In this document: piece after piece, positions 56,205 through 64,000 of the stretch | How the letters are laid out: each line of letters starts with the position of its first letter | How positions within the stretch are numbered: the stretch's first letter is position 1 | Assembly (NCBI GenBank): GCA_964390565.1 | Contig: CAYMII010000009.1 | Span: 31,155-95,154 of the forward strand | Length of the DNA: 64,000 bases | From: UBA8529 sp964390565 | GTDB taxonomy: Bacteria > Bacteroidota > Bacteroidia > Bacteroidales > Tenuifilaceae | Direction of reading: 5' to 3' | Notes under the pieces: model-generated | The model's input: only the letters and a program-made list of their open reading frames with translations | Told to the model about the DNA's origin: nothing | The model's database searches: none | Translations under genes and position numbers: made by a program

Positions 56205-56265
56205 TGTATAGTTGTCTGTTGACAGTTAATAGTTGGCAGTTTTTATGGCCTAATTTTTCCTTCTC

Positions 56266-57015
56266 TCAATAAAAAAGATCCTTTCTTCGTTGCCAGTACT
56301 TTATCAAAATAAAGCCAAAGAGCATTCCTCCCAAATGTGCGAAGTGCGCAACATTATCAAATTTGAAATTGCTTACGCCCATAAATAGTTCAATTACACC
56401 ATATCCAATGACAAAGTATTTGGCTTTAATTGGCATTGGCGGTATAAGTAGCATCAATTCAGTGTTTGGGAAAAGCATTCCAAATGCAAGCAAAACCCCG
56501 AAGACTGCTCCTGAAGCGCCAACTGTTGGGGTGTTGATTAAGGCATTTAATTTGGCCATTTGCGGATCCGCAAAGGTTTTACCTTGCTCCCAAAGCGATG
56601 CTCCTTCGTTAAGAACATAGCTTAGCTGCTCAGAGGATAAGTTGCCTTTTACCGATGATACTTCAATGTAAGTTACCGAAGAGTGTAAAATAACTGCCCC
56701 GATTCCTGTAACAAAATAGTAGAGGAAAAATCGTTGCGAACCCCAAACTTGTTCAAGAATTCTACCAAACATCCAAAGGGCAAACATGTTAAGGAATAGG
56801 TGCATGATGTCGGCATGCATGAACATGTGGGTAAGTATTTGGTATGGTCTGAAGTTTTCCGATTCAAAGTAGAAAAGGCCAAGATAACGGGTCAAACTTT
56901 CAGGTAGCACATTGCTTGTTAACCACGTAGCTAAAAGCATGATTGCATTGATGATAATCAGGTTTTTTACTACTGGTGGAACGCTGCCAAAGTTGGGTCT
57001 ATCGAATCCGCTCAT
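56266..57015 (-). CDS. Rhomboid-family intramembrane serine protease (GASG type)
   Basis: 249 residues, six helices. Asn in HADIMHLFLNMFALW, Ser in GASGAVFG, His in HFAHLGG: the full classical set. The gene lies between mutL and the second rhomboid, an arrangement common in Bacteroidales. Substrates unknown. Confidence 0.91.
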   Translation of the reverse strand: MSGFDRPNFGSVPPVVKNLIIINAIMLLATWLTSNVLPESLTRYLGLFYFESENFRPYQILTHMFMHADIMHLFLNMFALWMFGRILEQVWGSQRFFLYYFVTGIGAVILHSSVTYIEVSSVKGNLSSEQLSYVLNEGASLWEQGKTFADPQMAKLNALINTPTVGASGAVFGVLLAFGMLFPNTELMLLIPPMPIKAKYFVIGYGVIELFMGVSNFKFDNVAHFAHLGGMLFGFILIKYWQRRKDLFY

Positions 57016-57125
57016 ATATTAAAATTATAAAAATCAATATTAATCAAGCATTAAACAATGCTTTGCAGTTAAATGTTCTGCTGTAAATCTTTGTAAAAGT
57101 TAAGCAAAATTAGCAAATATTGCCT

Positions 57126-58958
57126 TTACTTGAACCTTTTCTCCAGCTCATCAAGGCTAATTATCGTTAAAATTCCTTTCCCTTCGGGGGAAAGATTGGG
57201 GTGTTGGCAGGCAAAAAGTTTATCGACTAAATCTTGCATCTCAACAACGGTTAATGCTTTCGTGTATCCAATAGATGCTGCCTTAGCCATCGATGCAGCC
57301 AATTTTTGATGTGAATCGCTTTGTAGAGTTGTTTGTTCCTCTTTTAACGAGGTAATAATATCCTCAACGAATTTAATGGGATCGCTTATTTTGATATTCG
57401 AAGGTAAACTGTTAATCGATATTGAGTTATGTCCTAAACTGCTGATTTCAATTCCGAGGGTTGATAAATCTTCGAGCGATTGCATAAGTAGATTGTAATC
57501 GCCAGCATTCATCTCAATGGCTTGTGGGTATAGCTCTTTCTGAGCAGCACAATGACCAGTTGATAGGTTTGCTAAGTATTGTTCATATAGAATGCGTTCA
57601 TGAGCGTATTTCTGGTCAATTACCATTAGCCCGGATTTTACAGAGGTGATAATATACCTATCCTTAAATTGAAAAAATCGTGACGTTGTAACCTCATCCA
57701 CATCATCAAACCCTTTTGAACGGAATGTTTGAGTTGTTGGACTTGAAGTTTCAAATCCCAAACCTTTATTATCGTCGTAAAGCTGTTCCCAGCCCTTGCT
57801 CGATGGTTTATGATGTGCGGAACTTTTTGTCGAAAAGCTAGGTTTTTCTTCATCAAAAGGATTAAATGCAGAGTTTATCTCAATTTCAGGAGCATTTATT
57901 GGTGCACTCTTTGGAAAGAAAGGGATGTCGATTACTTGCTGTGTCTCAAAATCGATGCTTGGTGCAACCGAGAATTTTCCTAGCGATTCCTTAACTGCGG
58001 CATGAATTATTTGCCATAGCGTTCGTTCATCTTCGAACTTAATTTCGGTTTTAGTTGGATGTATATTAACATCGATGGTATTTGGGTCAACCTCAAGGTA
58101 GATAAAGTAGGGTGGAATGCTTTCTGCCGAAAGCAACCTATCGTACGAGTTCATTACTGCTCGATGCAGGTATGGACTCTTAAAATATCTATTATTTACA
58201 AAGAAAAACTGCTCCCCAGCGCTCTTCCGAGCGCTTTCGGGGCGTCCAATAAAACCTGTTATCCCTGCAACGGTTGTGTTAGTTGTGCAATCGAGTAGTT
58301 GTTGGCTCATATTCCGACCAAACAGCCCAACTATTCGTTGTTTTACCGACGATGCAGGCACGTTGTAAATATCAACCCCGTTATGATTTAGCGTCATTGA
58401 GATGCCCGGGTTAGCCAATGCTACTCGCTGAAATTCAGCAATGATATGTTTTAACTCAAGCGACGAACTTTTTAAAAATTTACGACGAGCAGGAACATTA
58501 AAGAAAAGATTCTTAATGCTAAAATTGCACCCCGTAGGACAAGCAACAGCCTTTTGCTCTTCCAGAGTTGAACCGTTAATCCTTATATATATTCCAACTT
58601 CATCTTCAAATCTGCGTGTTTTTAGCTCAACCTCAGCGATTGCTGCAATTGAAGCCAGCGCTTCGCCTCTAAAACCCATGGTTTGGATTGAAAAAAGATC
58701 GGCAGCCTCCCTGATTTTAGATGTTGCATGACGCTCAAAGCTTAGCCGAGCATCGGTTTCGGACATGCCACAGCCATTATCAATAACCTGAATTAGAGCC
58801 TTCCCTCCATCTTTTACAATAACCTGAATTTGAGTGCTTCCAGCATCAACAGAATTTTCCATAAGCTCTTTTATGGCTGATGCTGGGCGTTGAACTACTT
58901 CGCCAGCAGCAATCTGATTGGCTACGGAATCGGGGAGGAGTTGGATGATATCTGGCAT
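57126..58958 (-). CDS. mutL: DNA mismatch repair protein MutL
   Basis: 610 residues. The N-terminal GHKL ATPase has KELMENSVDAGS, VIDNGCGM, TMGFRGEALASIA and the transducer domain SRFF-type downstream. The C-terminal dimerisation domain has IDQKYAHERILYE, where endonuclease MutLs have DQHAAHERxxxE, and ACQHPNLSPEGKG in place of the C-P-H-G-R-P motif. The nuclease residues therefore look degenerate, as I recall for other Bacteroidota MutLs. A promoter is at 59018-59049. Confidence 0.95.
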   Translation of the reverse strand: MPDIIQLLPDSVANQIAAGEVVQRPASAIKELMENSVDAGSTQIQVIVKDGGKALIQVIDNGCGMSETDARLSFERHATSKIREAADLFSIQTMGFRGEALASIAAIAEVELKTRRFEDEVGIYIRINGSTLEEQKAVACPTGCNFSIKNLFFNVPARRKFLKSSSLELKHIIAEFQRVALANPGISMTLNHNGVDIYNVPASSVKQRIVGLFGRNMSQQLLDCTTNTTVAGITGFIGRPESARKSAGEQFFFVNNRYFKSPYLHRAVMNSYDRLLSAESIPPYFIYLEVDPNTIDVNIHPTKTEIKFEDERTLWQIIHAAVKESLGKFSVAPSIDFETQQVIDIPFFPKSAPINAPEIEINSAFNPFDEEKPSFSTKSSAHHKPSSKGWEQLYDDNKGLGFETSSPTTQTFRSKGFDDVDEVTTSRFFQFKDRYIITSVKSGLMVIDQKYAHERILYEQYLANLSTGHCAAQKELYPQAIEMNAGDYNLLMQSLEDLSTLGIEISSLGHNSISINSLPSNIKISDPIKFVEDIITSLKEEQTTLQSDSHQKLAASMAKAASIGYTKALTVVEMQDLVDKLFACQHPNLSPEGKGILTIISLDELEKRFK

Positions 58959-59262
58959 TTAATAACTTTTTATCTTATTTTTTGTTATTGATGAGGTATA
59001 AAATACTCAACGATTTGCAAAAATAGGGAATTATCTGAGTCTAAATCAATATAAATTCAATGTCGATTTGTTTTTTCTCTAACTATGGAATATTTCCTTT
59101 TATTCATCGTTTTATTTGATAAACGTATAAAACTTGGATGTAAATTTCGATTTGTCTATAAAGGATTTGTTACAAAACTGCTATATCTTTGATTTCAGTT
59201 CTTGTATTTAATTTCGATTGATATACAGTGAGTTATGTATTGTTAGTATTTAATATTGGGAT
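58959..59262. other. Intergenic region between divergent mutL and lipoprotein genes
   Basis: 304 AT-rich bases. Contains the mutL promoter at 59018-59049 (minus) and a TATCTTTG motif at 59184-59191 (plus) for the lipoprotein gene. No RNA gene or repeat seen. Confidence 0.5.
59018..59049 (-). promoter_or_regulatory. mutL promoter
   Basis: On the minus strand: TTG (59049-59047), 21 bases, TATTTTTG (59025-59018). It matches the Bacteroidota consensus; the ATG is at 58958, about 60 bases from the -7 element. Confidence 0.65.
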
Positions 59263-59904
59263 ATGTTGAAGTATGCTAGGATAATAATTGTTGGCTTGGT
59301 GATCGGGCTTTCTTATCTATTGACTTCCTGCATGAATGGGTTAGGGCCACTGCCTAGCGAAGTAGGCGAACTCGAGTTATCGGTTTCAATTCCTGTTGCG
59401 AAGTCAGTGGTTGGACTTGATAAAACATATCATATAGGCCCTCAGAATTGGTTTTTGAATCAAAATGTTCCTGCCTGGGCTAAATATGATTATATTTATT
59501 ATTCCGATACTGTAACTGTTGATTTGTATGAGATATACAACAAGTCCGAAAGTGTTAATGGCTTGATGTTTACCATTAGTGTTTGGAACGAGTTTCCTGT
59601 AAAAGGGGAACTTAATATGTTTTTTATTGACAGTGCAGGCTTAGTGCTTCATTCTTTAGCACCTCTGTTAATTTCAAATAGCGATATTCTTTTTAATGGA
59701 GACATTATCCGTCCAGGTTTTAGAAATAGCAAGGAGCGTATCGATAAGCCTACGATTGAGATCCTTAGAACCGCTAATCGATTAGTGTATTATATGAAGA
59801 TTAACTTAAAGGATGCCAATACAAATAGTTTTCAGTATTTCGATGGGTTTAACATGAGATGCCATATTGGTGCTAGAGTCGATTTCATTTTTAAAGATAT
59901 TTAA
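59263..59904 (+). CDS. Hypothetical lipoprotein paired with a DUF5723 protein
   Basis: 213 residues with a lipoprotein signal (SYLLTSC). The mature part is beta-strand rich (GELELSVSIPVAKSVVGL, GLMFTISVWNEFPVKGEL), no known enzyme motif. Three bases separate it from the next gene, so the two are translated together. Probably a partner of the DUF5723 protein in the outer envelope. -7 motif TATCTTTG at 59184. Confidence 0.6.
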   Translation: MLKYARIIIVGLVIGLSYLLTSCMNGLGPLPSEVGELELSVSIPVAKSVVGLDKTYHIGPQNWFLNQNVPAWAKYDYIYYSDTVTVDLYEIYNKSESVNGLMFTISVWNEFPVKGELNMFFIDSAGLVLHSLAPLLISNSDILFNGDIIRPGFRNSKERIDKPTIEILRTANRLVYYMKINLKDANTNSFQYFDGFNMRCHIGARVDFIFKDI

Positions 59905-59907
59905 ATA

Positions 59908-61353
59908 ATGCGTTTTTTGAAATACAAGATAATTCTATTCTTCACAGTAATTGCTAATGCCGTTTTTTCTCAGCAGGACAATACCCTGTTCTTCATGCAT
60001 GATATTCCCCAGTCAAACTTTGTAAATCCTGCGGTACAAATAAAGTGTATACAGTATTTTGGCCTCCCATTACTTTCAACTGTGCATTTAAATATCAACT
60101 CTACAGGTTTTTCATATAATTCTTTGTCGCCCGGTGAAAAGGCTTTAGATGTCGATTTGCTAACCTCCAAAATGCATTTAAGAGATTTTCTAACATTAGA
60201 ATTCCATTACACTCCTGTCTCTTTCGGGTTTATGTACGATAAAACCCAGTATTTTAATTTTGCATGGACTGAGAAAGTCGATTTTAAACTCTCCTACTCA
60301 AGGGCATCGGTTGAACTATTTAAGGATGGGAATACCCAATATGTAGAGGATGGTTTTCGCACTAGAAACCCTGGGATTAATGCTTTTTATTACAGGGAGT
60401 TTTCGTTCGGATATTCAAAAAAAGTAGGAAGAGACTTCTTCCTTGGAGCTCACGCAAAACTTCTTTTTGGATTGGCTGGTGTTTTTACAAAACGACGTCC
60501 AATGGATATGTCGATTAATGATTTTACTTATAACATAAATGCTTCTTGGAATCCAAAAGTTAACACGTCGTTGCCATTAAATGTTTCGTATGATGCTTTG
60601 GGTAATGTGAGTTCGGCTAATGTGGGTCGCATTTCACCAGTTAGTTTTCTTTTGAATTTTAAGAATCAGGGATTGGCTACCGATTTCGGCTTTATTTATA
60701 AAAGGGATAAAATAACTTGGAGTGGAAGCGTTCTTGATCTGGGCTTGATTTGGTGGCACGATCAACCATATAACTTTGAGAATAAAGGAAATTTTGTTTT
60801 TCAGGGTGCTACTGTTACCGATGGATTAGATCCTGTGGCTTATGCCAATAGCATTCGCGACTCATTAAGAAACCAATTTAGATTTAAGGCTACAAAAAAA
60901 GGGTTTATTACTTTCCTCAACCCCAGAATATATTTTGGAGGAACATATCCAATTCATAAACAGGTTAAAGTAGGTGCTCTAGTTCGAACTGAATGGTATC
61001 CGGGTAGACCAATATTAGGGACAACTCTTTCTGCAACTGGATTTACTAAAAAAGGGTCAACTTTAAGTGTTACATACTCCATTATGAATGGATCTTTCTT
61101 TAATGTAGGGCTGGGTGCGGGTTTTACAAATGATAGGATCCAATTTTTTATGTTAAGCGATAATATTATTGCTTTTATGAAACCTGAAAATGCAAGAAAT
61201 GTTAACTTAAGATTTGGGTTCAACTTCTTTATTGGCTGTAATGATAAGAAATCGAAGAAAGATTATAAAGTCTCTAAAGGATCCGATTGTGGATGTAACT
61301 GGGCTCCTACTCCTCCCAAGAATACAGAAAAACTAAATGGCTTAAAGCGTTAG
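59908..61353 (+). CDS. DUF5723-like outer-membrane beta-barrel protein
   Basis: 481 residues with a signal peptide (NAVFSQ). The start HDIPQSNFVNPAVQ and repeated amphipathic strands (FSFGYSKKVGRDFFLGAHAKLLFG, FITFLNPRIYFGGTYPI) match the Bacteroidota family usually called DUF5723 (PorV/PorQ-like barrels). The C-terminus has a Cys-rich SDCGCNW tail and no terminal Phe. Function unknown; an outer-membrane location is an inference. Confidence 0.68.
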   Translation: MRFLKYKIILFFTVIANAVFSQQDNTLFFMHDIPQSNFVNPAVQIKCIQYFGLPLLSTVHLNINSTGFSYNSLSPGEKALDVDLLTSKMHLRDFLTLEFHYTPVSFGFMYDKTQYFNFAWTEKVDFKLSYSRASVELFKDGNTQYVEDGFRTRNPGINAFYYREFSFGYSKKVGRDFFLGAHAKLLFGLAGVFTKRRPMDMSINDFTYNINASWNPKVNTSLPLNVSYDALGNVSSANVGRISPVSFLLNFKNQGLATDFGFIYKRDKITWSGSVLDLGLIWWHDQPYNFENKGNFVFQGATVTDGLDPVAYANSIRDSLRNQFRFKATKKGFITFLNPRIYFGGTYPIHKQVKVGALVRTEWYPGRPILGTTLSATGFTKKGSTLSVTYSIMNGSFFNVGLGAGFTNDRIQFFMLSDNIIAFMKPENARNVNLRFGFNFFIGCNDKKSKKDYKVSKGSDCGCNWAPTPPKNTEKLNGLKR

Positions 61354-61464
61354 TTGATCTGAGTATTTCCATTCTTTTATTTGTCGATATTTTGTCCTGT
61401 TATGATTCGCTTTGCACAATTATTTCTACCTTAGTAGAAGTCTTAATGTCAATGTCGAATCAAT

Positions 61465-63003
61465 ATGCTAGTAAAAACCTATGGTAGCGCTGTTCATGGG
61501 ATAAAAGCTACCACAATTACCATTGAAGTTAGCGTTGGGCAAGGTGTCAACTTTTTTCTAGTAGGTTTACCCGATAACGCTGTAAAGGAGAGCCAACAAC
61601 GGATAACTACCGCCCTTGAAACGCATCACCTTAAAATGCCCAAGCGCAGGATCGTAATAAATATGGCTCCTGCCGATATTCGTAAGGAGGGCTCGGCGTA
61701 TGATTTGCCTTTGGCAATTGGGATTATGGCTGCATCTGAGCAAGTGAAAAGCGACCGTTTAGCCGATTTTGTTATTATGGGCGAACTCTCGCTCGATGGA
61801 GGATTACAACCCATTAAAGGTGTGTTGCCAATTGCCATTCAGGCAAGGGAAGAGGGTTTTAAAGGAATTATTCTTCCAAAGCAAAATGCTCGTGAGGCTG
61901 CAGTTGTAAATAATCTCGAGGTTTATGGCGTTGAATCTATAAAAGATGTTATTGACTTCTTTAATGGTGAGAAGGAGCTAGAGCAAACCATTGTAAATAC
62001 TCGCGATGAATTTTTTGCCCATGCAAATGCCTACGAAGTTGATTTCAACGATGTTAAAGGGCAGGAGAATGTAAAACGCGCATTGGAAGTCTCAGCCGCT
62101 GGTGGGCATAATATTATTATGATTGGCCCTCCGGGAGCAGGGAAAACAATGCTCGCTAAGCGACTTCCAACTATTATTCCTCCATTAACGCTTCGCGAAG
62201 CGCTGGAAACAACCAAGATTCACTCCGTTGCTGGAAAAATTGATCGTGAAACTTCACTTATGACTCGCCGGCCTTTTCGTAGCCCTCACCATACAATATC
62301 TGACGTTGCATTAGTAGGAGGTGGTCAATGGCCACAACCCGGCGAAATATCCTTAGCTCATAATGGGGTGCTTTTTCTCGATGAACTCCCCGAGTTCAAA
62401 CGCACTGTACTTGAAGTGATGCGACAACCTTTAGAAGATCGAATTATAACGATATCACGGGCAAAGTCAACGGTTGAATATCCCGCAAGTTTTATGCTGG
62501 TTTCATCCATGAATCCTTGCCCTTGTGGTTACTATAATCATCCCGAAAAGGAGTGTGTTTGTTCACCTGGAGTTGTTCAAAAATACCTTAATAAGATTTC
62601 TGGACCTCTCCTCGATAGAATTGATATCCATGTTGAGGTAGTTCCAGTTCCATTCGAGAAACTTTCGGGTGCTCCACCTGCCGAGAATAGCGAAACGGTT
62701 AGGGAGCGTGTTGTTAAAGCTCGGCAAATTCAGGAGGAACGCTTCATAGAATGGAAAGGGGTGCATTGCAATGCCCAAATGACCTCAAAGCAAATTCGTA
62801 AATTCTGCCAGTTAGATGATGCAGGTTCTGCATTAATAAAAAATGCAATGGAGAAGCTCGGTTTATCAGCAAGAGCCTACGATAGAATCCTAAAAGTATC
62901 GCGCACCATTGCCGATTTAGAAGGAACAGTTAGTATTAAAGTTGAACATCTTGCCGAAGCAATTCAGTATCGCAGCCTTGATAGAGAGAATTGGGCGGGG
63001 TGA
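61465..63003 (+). CDS. YifB/ComM-family Mg-chelatase-like AAA+ ATPase
   Basis: 512 residues. The N-terminal LonC-like domain (AVHGIKATTITIEVSVGQG) is followed by an AAA+ core: GPPGAGKTMLAKRLP (Walker A), GVLFLDELPEFKR (Walker B), SSMNPCPCGYY with paired cysteines, and ISGPLLDRIDIHVEV. ComM is a branch-migration helicase helping integration of transformed DNA. No other competence gene is in the window. Length normal. Confidence 0.94.
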   Translation: MLVKTYGSAVHGIKATTITIEVSVGQGVNFFLVGLPDNAVKESQQRITTALETHHLKMPKRRIVINMAPADIRKEGSAYDLPLAIGIMAASEQVKSDRLADFVIMGELSLDGGLQPIKGVLPIAIQAREEGFKGIILPKQNAREAAVVNNLEVYGVESIKDVIDFFNGEKELEQTIVNTRDEFFAHANAYEVDFNDVKGQENVKRALEVSAAGGHNIIMIGPPGAGKTMLAKRLPTIIPPLTLREALETTKIHSVAGKIDRETSLMTRRPFRSPHHTISDVALVGGGQWPQPGEISLAHNGVLFLDELPEFKRTVLEVMRQPLEDRIITISRAKSTVEYPASFMLVSSMNPCPCGYYNHPEKECVCSPGVVQKYLNKISGPLLDRIDIHVEVVPVPFEKLSGAPPAENSETVRERVVKARQIQEERFIEWKGVHCNAQMTSKQIRKFCQLDDAGSALIKNAMEKLGLSARAYDRILKVSRTIADLEGTVSIKVEHLAEAIQYRSLDRENWAG

Positions 63004-63337
63004 AAGATTCTCTTAAATAATCAAACTAAATAATTGGAAATAAAATATATGGAATCTAAATAAGAGGGTTTTGGTTGTGTGTAAGTGGTTTGACGAGGGT
63101 TGTAAAAATCCTTTGCACGGTAAACATAATAAATGTCAACTTGTTATCAAAAAAAATTTTCTGAAAATAAAGATGTTTCCCGATTTTCTATATCGAGAAT
63201 AGTTCTATTTTAGCCCCGCTTTCCAATAAAAAGAAGATAACTGCCATTCAATATGATAATTATGTTTTTTGGGCTCTACACAAATAACGAGAGTTGTATT
63301 TAATGATTTCATAAAGATGCTGGGTTCGTTTTTTTTT

Positions 63338-63345
63338 TAACTTTG
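63338..63345 (+). promoter_or_regulatory. Candidate -7 element (TAACTTTG) of hppA
   Basis: Matches TAnnTTTG 80 bases upstream of the hppA ATG. The -33 TTG is not visible at the normal distance. Confidence 0.35.
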
Positions 63346-63412
63346 GAAACTTGTGTTGAAAATATACTAATTCGATAAAACCATAATTAAACTTAATATT
63401 AACTAATCTTAG

Positions 63413-63420
63413 AAAGGGAG
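63413..63420 (+). promoter_or_regulatory. Shine-Dalgarno-like site before hppA
   Basis: AAAGGGAG, 5 bases before the ATG at 63426. Such sites are uncommon in Bacteroidota, and it supports the chosen start. Confidence 0.55.
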
Positions 63421-63425
63421 AAAAC

Positions 63426-64000
63426 ATGATTCCAAATGTATTTTGGTTAGTTCCTGCAGGGTCAGCCTTAGCGCTAGTCTTTGCGTGGTACTTCTTTAAG
63501 GAGATGATGAAGGCCGATGAGGGAACCGATATGATGAAAAAGATTGCTTTGCATGTTCGTACAGGGGCAATGGCTTATCTAAGACAACAGTACAAGGTTG
63601 TAGGTATTGTATTTGTAATTTTAACCTTGATTTTTATTCTTCTTGCTTACGTTTTAAAAATCCAAAACCCTTGGGTGCCATTTGCATTCATAACAGGTGG
63701 TTTCTTTAGCGGGTTATCGGGTTATTTTGGGATGAAAACGGCAACTTACGCTTCGGCTCGTGCTGCGCATGCTGCCCAAAAATCGTTAAACGATGGCCTT
63801 AAAGTGGCTTTCCGTTCAGGAGCTGTAATGGGTCTTGTAGTAGTTGGTCTAGGGTTGCTCGATATTTCAATCTGGTTCTATGCTCTAAACTTTATAATTG
63901 GTGCGCTCGATAATACTACAAATGCTGTTATCGCTAGCGATCCATCAATGAAACTGATTATCATCACAACAACTACCCTTACCTTCGGTATGGGTGCTTC
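63426..64000 (+). CDS. hppA: Membrane-bound ion-translocating pyrophosphatase (3' truncated)
   Basis: The first ~191 residues of a family usually near 700-800. Helix 1 is FWLVPAGSALALVFAWYFFK; it is followed by family blocks MKKIALHVRTGAMAYLRQQY, YFGMKTATYASARAAHAA and LKVAFRSGAVMGLVVVG. These are characteristic of H+/Na+ pumping pyrophosphatases. Later residues that decide the ion and K+ dependence lie outside the window. PPi is the substrate of this pump and probably of the phosphofructokinase at 20874. Confidence 0.94.
   Translation, partial: MIPNVFWLVPAGSALALVFAWYFFKEMMKADEGTDMMKKIALHVRTGAMAYLRQQYKVVGIVFVILTLIFILLAYVLKIQNPWVPFAFITGGFFSGLSGYFGMKTATYASARAAHAAQKSLNDGLKVAFRSGAVMGLVVVGLGLLDISIWFYALNFIIGALDNTTNAVIASDPSMKLIIITTTTLTFGMGA

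Larger units (their letters stand above)
63004..63425. other. 422-base leader region before hppA
   Basis: Long AT-rich stretch with no supported gene. A TAACTTTG element is at 63338-63345 and a Shine-Dalgarno-like site at 63413-63420. Stretches such as TATATCGAGA are not part of any clear hairpin. It may hold promoter and regulatory leader for hppA. Confidence 0.45.

Noticed and set aside
1..64000. CRISPR arrays, toxin-antitoxin or phage-defence genes
   Set aside because: No spaced direct repeats, Cas proteins, restriction enzymes or recognisable defence domains were found on either strand.

Overview
The window looks like chromosomal DNA of a Bacteroidota bacterium, probably of the Bacteroidales/Marinilabiliales type; I cannot place it further. 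Reasons: low-GC genes; a secreted protein with a type IX secretion (Por) C-terminal sorting domain; many lipoproteins; a DUF5723-like protein; an S16 protein with a long Ala/Lys/Glu tail; few Shine-Dalgarno sites; and recurrent TAnnTTTG -7 promoter motifs, sometimes with TTG 19-21 bases upstream. No tRNA, rRNA, CRISPR array, insertion sequence, prophage or recognisable defence island was seen. Most of the window is ordinary core genome with a few accessory patches.

Layout. 1-9.1 kb: end of miaA, a GNAT enzyme, an orphan TPR histidine kinase, a small lipoprotein, an S9 peptidase lipoprotein, a multi-spanning glycosyltransferase-like protein and a VF530-type protein. 9.2-18.4 kb: DEAD-box helicase, metallophosphoesterase, dnaE, thioredoxin, LOG-family hydrolase and an APC permease. 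18.4-27.3 kb: a lipoprotein/serine hydrolase pair, a phosphofructokinase of predicted pyrophosphate-dependent type, ribD, prmC-recX, a TerC-family protein and a sugar-kinase-like APH protein. 27.3-33.2 kb: two L,D-transpeptidases with an unknown membrane-anchored partner, an alpha-helical lipoprotein, a Band 7 protein and mntH. 33.5-42.2 kb: a beta-propeller/SpoIIE-phosphatase sensor, a second S9 peptidase interrupted by one in-frame TAG, and a T9SS cargo with a small lipoprotein.

42.4-52.3 kb: second DEAD-box helicase, rpsP-rimM, a thioesterase, a GIN-domain lipoprotein, an Sua5/YrdC protein, then a surface phosphodiester-decoration cluster (TagB/TagF-like transferase, two LicC-like nucleotidyltransferases, two LicD proteins, a GNAT enzyme) and dapD. 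52.4-64 kb: a carboxypeptidase-regulatory-like protein, a PLP dehydratase, an EEP protein, two rhomboids, mutL, a lipoprotein/DUF5723 pair, a YifB/ComM ATPase and the 5' part of a membrane pyrophosphatase gene.

The points most worth following are: the LicC/LicD/TagB cluster, which suggests a phosphodiester-modified glycan in a Gram-negative cell; the L,D-transpeptidase genes beside a helical lipoprotein, which suggest an outer-membrane-to-peptidoglycan tether; the co-occurrence of a PPi-type phosphofructokinase and a membrane pyrophosphatase; and the S9 peptidase broken by a single stop codon while the rest of the protein looks conserved.
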